Positions 52,486 through 62,304 are shown, numbered from the stretch's first letter. The stretch: DNA of 64,000 bases from Eubacterium sp. (GCA_017477505.1 JAFUVQ010000005.1:1-64000), one strand, 5' to 3'. Program-made: numbers and translations. Notes: a model not told the origin generated them from the letters alone.

Positions 52486-53754
52486 ATGAGAAAGATGTTT
52501 AAAAAAATTGCGGGAGTTATAGTTGCGGGGGCAATGATGATTTCACTGGCTGCCTGTGGAGGAAGCGGAACCGGAAGTACTACTGCAACCACAGGCGACG
52601 TTGAGGATAAGACCGGGAATACCGAGGCTGTTTCCGAAGATAATGGCCTTGATATGAGCAAGACGGTAAAGATAGGTGTACTGGTATCGGATGCGACTTC
52701 AGCTGAAGCATTGGGAAGAAGAGCTTATCTCGAAAACTATATCCAGAAACAGTACAATGTTGAATTTGTATATTCAGACGAACTTAAGGATGCAGCAGGA
52801 GAAAAGTCAGCGATTGATACTATGATCACAAACAATTGTAAGTCCATTATATCCGAGTCTTCATTTGACAGACCGGCACAGATAGAGCAGTGCGAGAGCG
52901 CCGGCGTATATTATGCCGTTGCATCGGGAACACTTACAGAAGATGAGTACAACAAATATAAAGGATATGAGCATTATATAGGTGCTACTGGTCCTTCACT
53001 CGATATTGAATACGCGACAGGTTACAACATGGCCAAGTATTATCTGGATCAGGGCAAGAAGAATTTTGCCATATTCGGCGGTGCAGTTGCTTATCGTACA
53101 GAAATGCATGTATTCAGAGTAGCAGGAATGATCATGGCTATGATCGAAGCAGGCGGAGAAGGCGCTAATTATCAGGGCGCATCAGATATGGGCGCAATAG
53201 TCGGAATGCTTATGGAGCAGGGAGAGGTTACTCCTGCAGAAATTGGCGATGTTACCATATCAGGTTATCTCGGCGGTTATGACATGGATGAGGCATGGTT
53301 TGCCAAGGGTGCTGAAATGGCCCAGACACCGGGACTTGAAGTTCTTCTTGCAGTAGGCAGTGGAGCAGACTTCTTTGGAACAGCAGTAGCCGGAACAGAC
53401 GTTAAGATCGCATCAGTTGATGCTTATGCCGATAACTATGCGGATGCCATGAAGGCAGGAACGCTTGATTATATGGCAGGTAAGTTCTCAGCATACAATG
53501 CAGGTATATTTGTGGCAGCATACAGGGCAGCACTTGGTTCACCGATCCGTAACAGTGAGGGAAATGCATTTGCAATAGATATGGGTTACTGGGTATCTAC
53601 CAATGCGGATGAGTTTGATAAATGTCTTGCAGCAGACAAGGATGTTGAGAATCCTGTCATCACAAAAGAAGAGATCGATCCGCTTCTTACGGCAGATTAT
53701 GCAACATTTGAAACTTTTGTAAAGAATTATGATTTTGATTCGATTTCTAAGTAA
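52486..53754 (+). CDS. sugar ABC transporter substrate-binding lipoprotein (CUT2)
   Basis: This is 422 residues with a lipobox ending LAAC (C24), a Gly/Ser/Thr-rich linker, then a periplasmic-binding fold (VKIGVLVSDATSAEALGRRA, and NYADAMKAGTLDYMAG). It belongs to the binding proteins of CUT2 importers and should capture the operon's substrate outside the cell. AAGGAGGAAATGAA precedes the ATG. A perfect hairpin follows the gene (53763-53785), usual after binding-protein genes to keep their message abundant. Confidence 0.9.
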   Translation: MRKMFKKIAGVIVAGAMMISLAACGGSGTGSTTATTGDVEDKTGNTEAVSEDNGLDMSKTVKIGVLVSDATSAEALGRRAYLENYIQKQYNVEFVYSDELKDAAGEKSAIDTMITNNCKSIISESSFDRPAQIEQCESAGVYYAVASGTLTEDEYNKYKGYEHYIGATGPSLDIEYATGYNMAKYYLDQGKKNFAIFGGAVAYRTEMHVFRVAGMIMAMIEAGGEGANYQGASDMGAIVGMLMEQGEVTPAEIGDVTISGYLGGYDMDEAWFAKGAEMAQTPGLEVLLAVGSGADFFGTAVAGTDVKIASVDAYADNYADAMKAGTLDYMAGKFSAYNAGIFVAAYRAALGSPIRNSEGNAFAIDMGYWVSTNADEFDKCLAADKDVENPVITKEEIDPLLTADYATFETFVKNYDFDSISK

Positions 53755-53762
53755 TAGTCTTT

Positions 53763-53785
53763 CGGCTGCCGGTTTCCGGCAGCCG
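53763..53785 (+). other. mRNA-stabilising hairpin after binding-protein gene
   Basis: A perfect 10-bp GC-rich stem (53763-53772 with 53776-53785), loop TTT, lies between the binding-protein gene and the second permease with no T-run. It likely protects the upstream message from 3' decay and lowers downstream expression, the common device for raising binding-protein levels. Confidence 0.8.
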
Positions 53786-53808
53786 ATTCATAAAAGCGGG
53801 GTTATCTT

Positions 53809-54783
53809 ATGAAGAATGGTAATACAAACTTGGTTAAAAGAATAATAGGAACTGTATCTATACCGCTTCTGGCATTTGTTGTCACATGGGGGCTGTGCAG
53901 GATAAACGGAATTGCCCTGTTTGAATCTTCGGGTAACTGGATAGCATTCTTCAGGGCTTCGGCTTCAGTAATGCTTACTACATTTGCACTTTCGATCAAT
54001 CTGAATTCCGGAAGATTTGATTTTTCAATAGGGGCGATAGCTCTTCTTTCATCAGTGATCAGTGCAAATATCTCTTTGGCGGCAGGACTTCCTGTAGTGG
54101 TGATGCTTCTTATAGCAATTGCATCGGGACTTTTGCTGGGGCTTCTCTCGGGAGTGATCTACATCATTACAAAGCTTCCGCCGATCATAGTGTCTCTGGG
54201 AGTGACTCTTCTCTTCGAAGGTGCTGCATTTGCACTTACAGAAGGATATGGAGTTTCATTTGTAACCAATACGGCACTTACAGGATTTCCAAGTGTCAGA
54301 AACTATTCAATTCTGATCGTTGTATTCCTGGCACTGATGATACTGATATTTGATCACACGAAATTTGGTTATGAATATAAGGCACTGGTAACCGGTCAGA
54401 AGGTTTCCGTAAACACAGGTGTTAAGGAGATACCGAATACTCTCGGGTGCTACGCTATAGCAGGTGCTCTCATGGGAGTGGTCGGGTTTATATCATCAAC
54501 AAATACCGGAACCATACAGATGGCACTGAACTTTGGCTCTATAGGCGTTATGTTTACGGCGTTTCTTCCGATGTTCATAGGAGGCTTTATCGGAAGATTT
54601 TGTAACGAAAAGTTAGGTTATCTTCTCGGAGCGGTTACAACAGCATTTGTTTCAATAATGTATGCACGGCTTAAGATGGATTCTTCGGTTCAGCAGATCA
54701 TCACAGCTTTGATACTGGTAGTATTTCTTATCTACCTGAACAACGAAGGCAGACTCTCCGGGCTGTTTAAGAGGAGGATTTGA
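53809..54783 (+). CDS. sugar ABC transporter permease 2 (CUT2)
   Basis: This is 324 residues with about nine to ten hydrophobic helices and the CUT2 permease pattern (NSGRFDFSIGAIALLSSVI, and FDHTKFGYEYKALVTGQ). It is distant from permease 1 but of the same family. AGCGGGGTTATCTT precedes the ATG. It ends 1 base before the GH3 start, so the two are coupled. Confidence 0.9.
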   Translation: MKNGNTNLVKRIIGTVSIPLLAFVVTWGLCRINGIALFESSGNWIAFFRASASVMLTTFALSINLNSGRFDFSIGAIALLSSVISANISLAAGLPVVVMLLIAIASGLLLGLLSGVIYIITKLPPIIVSLGVTLLFEGAAFALTEGYGVSFVTNTALTGFPSVRNYSILIVVFLALMILIFDHTKFGYEYKALVTGQKVSVNTGVKEIPNTLGCYAIAGALMGVVGFISSTNTGTIQMALNFGSIGVMFTAFLPMFIGGFIGRFCNEKLGYLLGAVTTAFVSIMYARLKMDSSVQQIITALILVVFLIYLNNEGRLSGLFKRRI

Positions 54784-54784
54784 T

Positions 54785-56470
54785 ATGTGGTTGAAAGATG
54801 CACCATTTAATCTAAAGGACGAGGATATAGAGTGGGTGGAGAATACCCTTAACAGTATGTCTGAAGAGGAACTGATAGGACAATTATTCTGTCCGATAGG
54901 TTATTCAACCGACAGAGATTATCTCAGAAATGAGCTTCTCAGCTTCAACATAGGAGGATTGTTCTTCCGTGACGGAATGGGAAGTGAAATGCAGGATACA
55001 TTTTCATATGCACAGAAAAAGAGCAGAATACCCCTTCTCATACCATCGAACCTGGAAGCAGGCGGAGACGGTGCTGCTATTGACGGTACTCCCTACGGAA
55101 AACAGATGTCTGTAGCTGCGGCGGACGATCCGAAATATGCATACAGGCTGGGTGAGATTGCCTGCACGGAAGGGGCAGCTCTTGGAATAAACTGGGCATT
55201 TGCCCCGGTTGTCGATCTGGATCTGAATTATCACAATCCTATTACAAATGTCAGAACTTACGGAAGTGACGTAGACAGGGTTATCAGAAATGCAACTGAA
55301 TATATCAGGGCTGCGAAGGATTGCAATGTTGCGACTTCTGTAAAACATTTTCCCGGTGACGGAGTTGATGAAAGGGATCAGCATCTTGTTACCTCCGTGA
55401 ATTCACTTTCCGTGAGTGACTGGGATGCGACTTACGGCAGGATATATAAAGCTATGATCGAAGCCGGAACACTGACGGTGATGGCAGGTCATATAGCCCT
55501 TCCTTCGTATGAGAAGTACTACAGTGAGAGTCAGGAAGAAAAGATAGTTCCAGCCACACTGTCAAAGGCTCTTCTCGGAAATCTTCTCAGAGAAAAGCTC
55601 GGTTTTAACGGCCTGATAATAACTGATGCAACGCCTATGGTAGGTTTCACATCAGCAGAGAAGAGGAGTATTGCCATTCCTCTTGCCATAGAGGCTGGTT
55701 GCGACATGATCCTTTTCAACAAGGATCTGGCGGAGGACTACCGTTTCATGATGGATGGCTATCAGAGCGGAATCCTTTCCATGGAAAGACTTATAGAGGC
55801 AAACAGAAGAATACTGGGGCTTAAGGCTGCCCTTAAGCTCCATAAGAAAAAGGAACTTGCCACTCTTGTTCCGGGAAGAGACGCACTTAAGGCTCTTAAA
55901 TGTAATGAGCATGTTATGTGGAGCAGGGAGCTTGCGGATAAATCCATAACTCTTGTTAAGGATAGAGAAGGACTGCTCCCTATATCTCCGGAAAAGACAA
56001 AGAGGATACTTCTTGAAGTTCTCGGAGACTACCCTTCATCCGAAAGAGTATTGAAAAAGGCAAAGGAACTTCTTACTAAAGGCGGTTTTGAAGTGACCGT
56101 TTATGAGAAAGAAGATTTTCAAAAGGGAGTGGATAATGTTTCGTCATTTCATGAGAAATATGACGGGGTAATCTACTTTGCAAATATCGAGAATGCAAGC
56201 AACCAGACCACTACCAGGCTGGACTGGTACACTTTCTGGGGACAGGGGAATAATGTTCCCTGGTTCGTGAAAGAGGTTCCTACAATCTTTGTAAGTCTTG
56301 CAAATCCGTACCACCTTCTGGATGTGCCTATGATAGGAACCTATATCAACAGTTATTCAAATAATGATTATGTTATTGAGGCTACTGTTGAAAAACTGAT
56401 GGGAAAGAGCGATTTTCTGGGCATAAGTCCTGTGGATCCTTTCTGCGGGCGTGAAGATCTTAAATATTAA
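54785..56470 (+). CDS. GH3 family glycosidase or phosphorylase with Asp-His dyad
   Basis: This is 561 residues, no signal peptide, so cytoplasmic. The GH3 barrel shows GPxxD-like VVDLDLNY, KHFPGDG (187-193), D198-Q-H200 and the nucleophile loop IITDATPM (D281), then a C-terminal alpha/beta domain (about 385-540). The D-x-H dyad is the NagZ-type acid/base arrangement, rather than the Glu of ordinary beta-glucosidases. Enzymes with that dyad have been reported to act as phosphorylases. With the beta-phosphoglucomutase domain next door, phosphorolysis of an imported beta-glucoside is an attractive inference. GGAGGATTTGAT precedes the ATG. Confidence 0.8.
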   Translation: MWLKDAPFNLKDEDIEWVENTLNSMSEEELIGQLFCPIGYSTDRDYLRNELLSFNIGGLFFRDGMGSEMQDTFSYAQKKSRIPLLIPSNLEAGGDGAAIDGTPYGKQMSVAAADDPKYAYRLGEIACTEGAALGINWAFAPVVDLDLNYHNPITNVRTYGSDVDRVIRNATEYIRAAKDCNVATSVKHFPGDGVDERDQHLVTSVNSLSVSDWDATYGRIYKAMIEAGTLTVMAGHIALPSYEKYYSESQEEKIVPATLSKALLGNLLREKLGFNGLIITDATPMVGFTSAEKRSIAIPLAIEAGCDMILFNKDLAEDYRFMMDGYQSGILSMERLIEANRRILGLKAALKLHKKKELATLVPGRDALKALKCNEHVMWSRELADKSITLVKDREGLLPISPEKTKRILLEVLGDYPSSERVLKKAKELLTKGGFEVTVYEKEDFQKGVDNVSSFHEKYDGVIYFANIENASNQTTTRLDWYTFWGQGNNVPWFVKEVPTIFVSLANPYHLLDVPMIGTYINSYSNNDYVIEATVEKLMGKSDFLGISPVDPFCGREDLKY

Positions 56471-56486
56471 ATGGAGTAAAAAAGTT

Positions 56487-58628
56487 ATGTGGAATCAGGA
56501 AGAATGGATTAGAAAAGCTGAAGAACTGAAACCGGAACTTAAGAATGAGAGGGTTTATCCTGTGTCTTTCTCAAGGAATGAGAAGCTTAATTCAGGGGAC
56601 AGTATTGTGATAGATTTCGGGAATCATTTTGTCGGCCATTTTTCATTTCACTGTAAATCATCGGGCTCACATCAGGATGCACCGCTTTTCGTTAAGATTA
56701 AATTCTGTGAGTCTGCAAAAGAACTGGATGAAGACTCAAGTACATATAAAGGATGGGTCAGCAGAAGCTGGATACAGGAAGAATGGCTCCATGTTGATGT
56801 TCTTCCCTCGCTGGTCAGCCTGCCGAGAAGATATGCCTTCCGTTATGTAAAGATAGATATTCTGGATGTGTCTCCAAAATATTCCGTTATCATCGATGAG
56901 GCTTATGCTGACTGCACGACCTCTGCCGACGACACTGTGGTTACGGAATTTAAAGGAAATGATATTGAAGAAAAAATAGACAGGGTTGCTGTTCGAACAC
57001 TCAGAAACTGTATGCAGGACCTTTTTGAGGATGGACCCAAGAGAGACAGAAGACTCTGGATCGGAGACTTAAGGCTTCAGGCCTTGGCTAACTCAGTTAC
57101 ATTTAAAGATTACAGTCTTGTGAAAAGATGTCTATATCTTTTCGCCGGCTGCTGTGATGAGTCGGGAAGGATTCCCGCATGCATTTTCACTGAGCCGGGA
57201 ATCTCGGGTGACAATACTTTTATGTTTGATTATTCACTGTTTTTTATCTCGGTACTTTATGACTATGCACGTATGAGCGGTGATATCGAAACAGCAAAGG
57301 ACCTTCTGCCTGTGGCAGTAAGGCAGTGGCAGCTTGCAAAAGAAGCCTTCGGGCCGGATGACGTTATAGAGGATTCCGACAGGATGGGATGGTGTTTTAT
57401 AGACTGGAATCTTGAGCTGAATAAACAGGCTGGAGCCCAGTTTATATATATCTATACACTGAAGGATCTTCTTATGCTGATGAAGCTTGCAGGTGAAACA
57501 GATACGGACCTGCTTCAGGCAGATATCCAAAAGAAGAGTGAAGCCGCAGTTAAGTATTTCTTTGATCCGGACAGGAAGCTTTTCGTAAGCGGAAAGGAGA
57601 AACAGGTTTCATTTGCGACTGAAAGCTGGGCTGTCCTTTCGGGAGTGCTGTCTAAAGATGAGTCGAGAGAACTCATGTTAAGGCTTGAAAGATATAAGGA
57701 TGCGCTCAGGATGGTTACTCCTTATATGAATCATGTTTATGTAGAGGCTCTTATAAAAGCCGGTCTCAGGGATGAAGCATATAAGCATATGATTTATTAC
57801 TGGGGAGGAATGGTTGATGACGGCGCGGATACTTTTTATGAACTGTTCAATCCCGAAAATCCGGATGAGTCACCCTATGGTTCGACAATAGTAAACAGCT
57901 ATTGTCATGCTTGGAGTTGTACTCCGACCTACTTTATGAGGAAGTTGAATCTTGTAGAAAAGAAGAAACATCCCGAAGCATTTATCTTTGACCTGGACGG
58001 AGTGATTGTTTTCACAGACAGATTTCATTTTAAAGCATGGAAGAAGATCGCAGACAGACTGGGAGTATTCTTTGATGAAAATGTAAATAACAGGCTCCGC
58101 GGAGTAAGCAGGATGGATTCTTTGGAGATAATACTGGAAAAATATACCGGGGAGGAACTTTCTGCAAAGGATAAGGAAGCCATTGCCGGGGAAAAGAATG
58201 AGATATACAGAGAGTATCTGAAAGAGATGACGCCGGAGGATGTTTCATCCGAGGTGAGAGAGACACTTACGGAACTGAAGAGGCGCGGATATAAGATTGC
58301 TATAGGTTCATCCAGTAAAAATGCGAAGTTTATTCTGGATAAGGTCGGGATTGCCGATATGTTTGATGCTGTATCCGACGGAACCAATATTGAAAAGTCA
58401 AAACCGGATCCGGAGGTTTTCGTAAAAGCCGCGGAGTTCCTTGATATTAATCCTGAACAGTGTGTAGTAGTGGAGGATGCATATTCCGGTATCGATGCAG
58501 CAAAGGCTGCGGGAATGTATGCCGTAGGAATAGGTGAGGCGGAAGTGTGTGATAAGAAAGATGCAGGTATAGATCGTTTTTCCGGACTTCTGCTGCTGAA
58601 TCTTATAACGGAGGAAGCTTATGAGTAA
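56487..58628 (+). CDS. GH78-like rhamnosidase fused to beta-phosphoglucomutase
   Basis: This is 713 residues from ATG 56487 (GGAG at 56473-56476), no signal peptide. Residues 1-490 are a beta-sandwich plus six-hairpin (alpha/alpha)6 barrel of GH78 alpha-L-rhamnosidase type. The catalytic stretch is D182-GPKR-D187-RRLWIG-D194, with Asp where classic GH78 enzymes carry the Glu general acid. Residues about 495-713 are a HAD-fold beta-phosphoglucomutase: D502-L-D504-GVI, a cap domain, GSSSKN, KPDPEVF and VVEDAYSGIDAA. The mutase turns beta-glucose-1-phosphate into glucose-6-phosphate. The fusion is unusual. The end overlaps rhaB by 8 bp. Confidence 0.8.
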   Translation: MWNQEEWIRKAEELKPELKNERVYPVSFSRNEKLNSGDSIVIDFGNHFVGHFSFHCKSSGSHQDAPLFVKIKFCESAKELDEDSSTYKGWVSRSWIQEEWLHVDVLPSLVSLPRRYAFRYVKIDILDVSPKYSVIIDEAYADCTTSADDTVVTEFKGNDIEEKIDRVAVRTLRNCMQDLFEDGPKRDRRLWIGDLRLQALANSVTFKDYSLVKRCLYLFAGCCDESGRIPACIFTEPGISGDNTFMFDYSLFFISVLYDYARMSGDIETAKDLLPVAVRQWQLAKEAFGPDDVIEDSDRMGWCFIDWNLELNKQAGAQFIYIYTLKDLLMLMKLAGETDTDLLQADIQKKSEAAVKYFFDPDRKLFVSGKEKQVSFATESWAVLSGVLSKDESRELMLRLERYKDALRMVTPYMNHVYVEALIKAGLRDEAYKHMIYYWGGMVDDGADTFYELFNPENPDESPYGSTIVNSYCHAWSCTPTYFMRKLNLVEKKKHPEAFIFDLDGVIVFTDRFHFKAWKKIADRLGVFFDENVNNRLRGVSRMDSLEIILEKYTGEELSAKDKEAIAGEKNEIYREYLKEMTPEDVSSEVRETLTELKRRGYKIAIGSSSKNAKFILDKVGIADMFDAVSDGTNIEKSKPDPEVFVKAAEFLDINPEQCVVVEDAYSGIDAAKAAGMYAVGIGEAEVCDKKDAGIDRFSGLLLLNLITEEAYE

Positions 58629-60021
58629 TTATTATCTTGCCATCGATATCGGGGCGTCAAGCGGAAGGCATATGCTTTTCAGAAATGAAGATGGTCAGAT
58701 CAAAATGGAAGAGATGTATCGCTTCCCGAATTCCATGACGAAGCGTAACGGGCATTTTGTGTGGGATGTGGAAAAGCTTTTCAGCGAAATACTGGAAGGG
58801 ATGAAAAGATGTTCCGATGCTGGAAAAATCCCCTGCTCCTTATCCATAGATACATGGGCAGTGGATTATGCACTTCTCGATGAGAATGACCATTTACTCG
58901 GTGATGTTTACGCATATAGAGACAGCAGAACCGACGGAATGGAGAAAGAAGTGTATAAGCGTATTTCGGAAAATGAACTGTATCAGAGAACCGGTATACA
59001 GTTTCAGAAGTTTAATACAATTTATCAGCTGATGGCGGATAAGAAAGGCAGACCGGAGATACTGGACAGAGCATGCAGTTTGCTGATGATTCCGGATTAC
59101 CTTACATTTCTGCTTACAGGAATAAAGTCATCCGAATATACCGTGGCAAGCTCCACCCAGCTTTTGGATGTTGAAAAGCGTGACTGGGACTACGAACTTA
59201 TAAAAAGGATAGGACTCCCGGAGAGGATTTTCCTTCCTGTTTCGGAATCGGGAAGCAGACTTGGAAACCTGAAGCCTGAGATTGCAAAAGAACTGGGATA
59301 TAACTGCGAAGTAATCCAATGTGCATCTCATGATACGGCCTCCGCTGTGATGTCAGTTATAGATAAAGAAAATGTATATATCAGTTCCGGAACATGGTCT
59401 TTGATGGGTGTGGAAAGAAAAAAAGCACTCTGTACGGAAAAAGACAGACTCGGTAATTTCACAAATGAAGGCGGTTTTGGCGGAAGCATCAGATATCTGA
59501 AAAATATTATGGGTCTATGGATGATCCAGAAGGTGAAGCAGGAAAATGATGATATCTACAGCTTTGCAGAGCTGGCAGATATGGCAGGAAACTGTGACAG
59601 TATATCATCGGTGATAGATGTGGATCAGGATATGTTCCTGGCACCTGACAATATGACCAGAGCAATCAAGAAAGAATGCATAAGAACCAAGCAGACCGTT
59701 CCGAGAAGTACTGCGGAAATATCCAAAGTTGTATTTGAAAGTCTGGCTCACAGTTACAAAAGGACTTTCGATGAGATAGAGAACAACGGAGGGATAGAGT
59801 ATTCCGGGATCAATATAATAGGAGGAGGCTGCCAAAACAGTTATCTCTGTCAGATGACGGCAGATCTCACAGGAAAAAAGGTGTTGGCAGGACCTGTGGA
59901 GGCAACAGCTATAGGAAATGCCATGGCACAGATGATTAAGGATAGAGTCTATGAAAATCTTGATGAGGCCAGGAAGGCGGTTGCCGACTCATTTGAGATA
60001 AAGGAATATTTACCCGTTTGA
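58621..60021 (+). CDS. rhaB: rhamnulokinase
   Basis: This is 466 residues of the FGGY kinase fold with AIDIGASSGRHML at the N-terminus, DTWAVDYALLD with the substrate Asp, and the C-terminal GGGCQNSYLCQMTAD ATP-binding motif, all typical of RhaB. It phosphorylates L-rhamnulose to rhamnulose-1-phosphate. It overlaps the GH78-mutase gene by 8 bp and precedes rhaA by 16 bp. Confidence 0.93.
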   Translation: MSNYYLAIDIGASSGRHMLFRNEDGQIKMEEMYRFPNSMTKRNGHFVWDVEKLFSEILEGMKRCSDAGKIPCSLSIDTWAVDYALLDENDHLLGDVYAYRDSRTDGMEKEVYKRISENELYQRTGIQFQKFNTIYQLMADKKGRPEILDRACSLLMIPDYLTFLLTGIKSSEYTVASSTQLLDVEKRDWDYELIKRIGLPERIFLPVSESGSRLGNLKPEIAKELGYNCEVIQCASHDTASAVMSVIDKENVYISSGTWSLMGVERKKALCTEKDRLGNFTNEGGFGGSIRYLKNIMGLWMIQKVKQENDDIYSFAELADMAGNCDSISSVIDVDQDMFLAPDNMTRAIKKECIRTKQTVPRSTAEISKVVFESLAHSYKRTFDEIENNGGIEYSGINIIGGGCQNSYLCQMTADLTGKKVLAGPVEATAIGNAMAQMIKDRVYENLDEARKAVADSFEIKEYLPV

Positions 60022-60037
60022 TGGGGAGGTTATAAAA

Positions 60038-61300
60038 ATGGAGAAAAAAAATAGGTACGAGAGTGCTGAAAAGATATATAAGGAATTTGGTATAGATACA
60101 GAAAAGGCCATGAGTATACTGGCTGAGATACCTGTATCACTTCACTGCTGGCAGGGAGATGACGTAAAGGGCTTCGATCAGGATGGTCCTCTTACAGGAG
60201 GAATACAGACAACCGGTAATTATCCGGGAGCAGCAAGGACCTATACGGAACTGATGAATGATATAGAGGAAGTGATTTCCCTGGTTCCCGGAAAAAAGAA
60301 ACTGAATCTCCATGCAAGCTATGCAATATTTGACGGAATGGAGCGTGTAGACAGAGACAGGCTGGAAAAAGTTCATTTTAAGAAATGGGTGGATTTCGCC
60401 AAAAAGCACGGAATGGGAATTGACTTTAATCCTACATTTTTCTCACATGAAAAAGTAAAGGATGGACTTACGCTTTCAAGTCCGGACAAAGACATCAGAG
60501 ACTTCTGGATAGAACATGGAAAGGCCTGTATCAGAATAGCTGAATACTTTGCGGATGAGACCGGCATACCATGCGTGATGAATATATGGACCGGCGATGG
60601 CTATAAGGATATTCCGGGTGACCGCCTCGGACCGAGAGAAAGATACAAGGATTCGATAGAACAGATAATAAGTGAACCTCATGATACCACAAAGGTTAAG
60701 GTCTGTGTGGAATCCAAGGTTTTCGGAATAGGAGTTGAGAGCTACACGACAGGCTCCGGTGAGTTCACACTGCTTTTTGCGGCAACTCATGAGGGTGTCA
60801 TACCTCTTATGGATAATGGACATTATCATCCGACAGAAATGGTTTCAGACAAGATATCTTCACTGCTTCTCTACTTTGATGAGATTGCACTTCATATAAC
60901 GAGACCGGTGAGGTGGGACTCGGATCATGTTGTCATATTTGATGATGAAACAAGAGAGATTGCAAAAGAGATAGTACGCTGCAGAAACGGCCTTGGAAGA
61001 GTGAATATCGCCCTGGATTTCTTCGATGCTTCGATCAACCGTATATCCGCGTGGGCAGTCGGCTTTAACTCTGTTGAGAAGGCTCTTCTCTATGCGCTCC
61101 TTACTCCTCATGAAGAGATAAAACGTTTGCAGGAGGCGGGAGACTTCACAAGACTTCTTATGATGCAGGAAGAAATGAAAACACTTCCTTTTGGAGACGT
61201 CTGGGAAGAATATCTGGAAAGAAACGGCGTACCGTCAGGCCGCACATGGGCTGAAGAGATTGAAAGATATGAAAAAGAAGTTTTAATGAAAAGAGTTTAG
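60038..61300 (+). CDS. rhaA: L-rhamnose isomerase
   Basis: This is 420 residues, normal length. It begins with ALHCWQGDDV-like SLHCWQGDDVKGFDQ and has LNLHASYAIFDG, DFNPTFFSHE and MDNGHYHPTE, the metal- and substrate-binding motifs of RhaA. It converts L-rhamnose to L-rhamnulose with Mn/Zn. GGGGAGGTTATAAAA precedes the ATG. Confidence 0.96.
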   Translation: MEKKNRYESAEKIYKEFGIDTEKAMSILAEIPVSLHCWQGDDVKGFDQDGPLTGGIQTTGNYPGAARTYTELMNDIEEVISLVPGKKKLNLHASYAIFDGMERVDRDRLEKVHFKKWVDFAKKHGMGIDFNPTFFSHEKVKDGLTLSSPDKDIRDFWIEHGKACIRIAEYFADETGIPCVMNIWTGDGYKDIPGDRLGPRERYKDSIEQIISEPHDTTKVKVCVESKVFGIGVESYTTGSGEFTLLFAATHEGVIPLMDNGHYHPTEMVSDKISSLLLYFDEIALHITRPVRWDSDHVVIFDDETREIAKEIVRCRNGLGRVNIALDFFDASINRISAWAVGFNSVEKALLYALLTPHEEIKRLQEAGDFTRLLMMQEEMKTLPFGDVWEEYLERNGVPSGRTWAEEIERYEKEVLMKRV

Positions 61301-61317
61301 CAGGAGAAACATTTGTT

Positions 61318-62145
61318 ATGGAAATGACAGAAATCAGTTTTATTAAAGGTTTTATCAGAATGGCTGATGACGGCTGGAAAAGGGGCTGGCACGAGAGAAA
61401 CGGCGGAAATCTCTCATATCGCATGAAGGATGAGGATGTAGCTGCGGCAAGGCCGTTCTTTAAGAAAAATGAAACCTGGACAGATATAGGGACTTCAGTT
61501 CCGGGACTTGGAGGGGAATTCTTCCTTGTAACAGGAAGCGGAAAGTATTTCAGAAATGTAAGCTTGAATCCCGAAGACTCAATTGCAGTCATAGAACTTG
61601 ATGAAAAGGGTGAGCGTTACAGGATTCTGTGGGGCTTTGAGGGCGGCGGAAGACCGACGTCGGAGCTGCCGAGTCATCTTATGAATCACGAAGTAAAGAA
61701 AAGAGTAACCGACGGAAAATACAGGGTCATATATCATGCCCACACCACAAATGTTATCGCACTTACATTTGTACTTCCTCTTTCAGATGAAGTATTTACA
61801 AGGGAATTATGGGAGATGGCTACCGAGTGTCCGGTTGTATTTCCTTCAGGAATAGGTGTGGTTCCCTGGATGGTTCCGGGTGGAAGAGATATCGCAGTTG
61901 CAACTTCGAAGCTTATGGAAAAATATGATGTGGCTGTATGGGCTCACCATGGTCTTTTTGCAGCAGGCGAGGATTTTGATCTTACCTTCGGGCTTATGCA
62001 TACAGTGGAAAAGTCTGCAGAAATACTGGTCAAGGTTCTTTCCATAACTCCACATAAATTGCAGACAATAAAGCCTGATGATTTCAGAAGCCTGGCAAAG
62101 GACTTTAACGTGACTCTGCCGGAAAGATTCCTTTATGAGAAATAG
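61318..62145 (+). CDS. rhaD: rhamnulose-1-phosphate aldolase
   Basis: This is 275 residues, normal length of class II aldolase RhaD. Zinc ligands lie in YHAHTTNVIAL and AVWAHHGLFAAG, and the acidic catalytic residue is in GGRPTSELPSH. It cleaves rhamnulose-1-phosphate to dihydroxyacetone phosphate and lactaldehyde. It lies 17 bp after rhaA and ends the catabolic operon; lactaldehyde reductase (fucO) or a propanediol pathway is not in the window. Confidence 0.94.
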   Translation: MEMTEISFIKGFIRMADDGWKRGWHERNGGNLSYRMKDEDVAAARPFFKKNETWTDIGTSVPGLGGEFFLVTGSGKYFRNVSLNPEDSIAVIELDEKGERYRILWGFEGGGRPTSELPSHLMNHEVKKRVTDGKYRVIYHAHTTNVIALTFVLPLSDEVFTRELWEMATECPVVFPSGIGVVPWMVPGGRDIAVATSKLMEKYDVAVWAHHGLFAAGEDFDLTFGLMHTVEKSAEILVKVLSITPHKLQTIKPDDFRSLAKDFNVTLPERFLYEK

Positions 62146-62261
62146 TTATTTGTATCAGAATAATTAAAGCGGATAAAAATATAATCAAAGCTTTGGGAAA
62201 AAAGTAGGCACATGATGGTCATTTATGGTAAAATCATTTTTTAGAGCATGAATTATTTTTT

Positions 62262-62287
62262 ATGACTGCCTTTCATAAAGTAGTCAT
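62262..62287 (+). other. hairpin before the prepilin peptidase gene
   Basis: ATGACT (62262-62267) pairs with AGTCAT (62282-62287), and an inner CTTT/AAAG pair lies between. It stands just before the GAAGGAG ribosome site of the gene at 62305. It may end rha transcription weakly or control translation of the peptidase gene. The rest of 62146-62304 shows no confident promoter: TATAAT at 62180 lacks a -35. Confidence 0.4.
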
Positions 62288-62304
62288 ATTTTGAAGGAGA
62301 AAAA

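Noticed and set aside
53763..53785. Terminator after the sugar-binding protein gene
   Set aside because: The stem is strong, but no T-run follows and the permease continues the operon.
62148..62185. Possible promoter with TATAAT at 62180
   Set aside because: The only -35-like hexamer (TTGTAT, 62150) is 24 bp away, too far.
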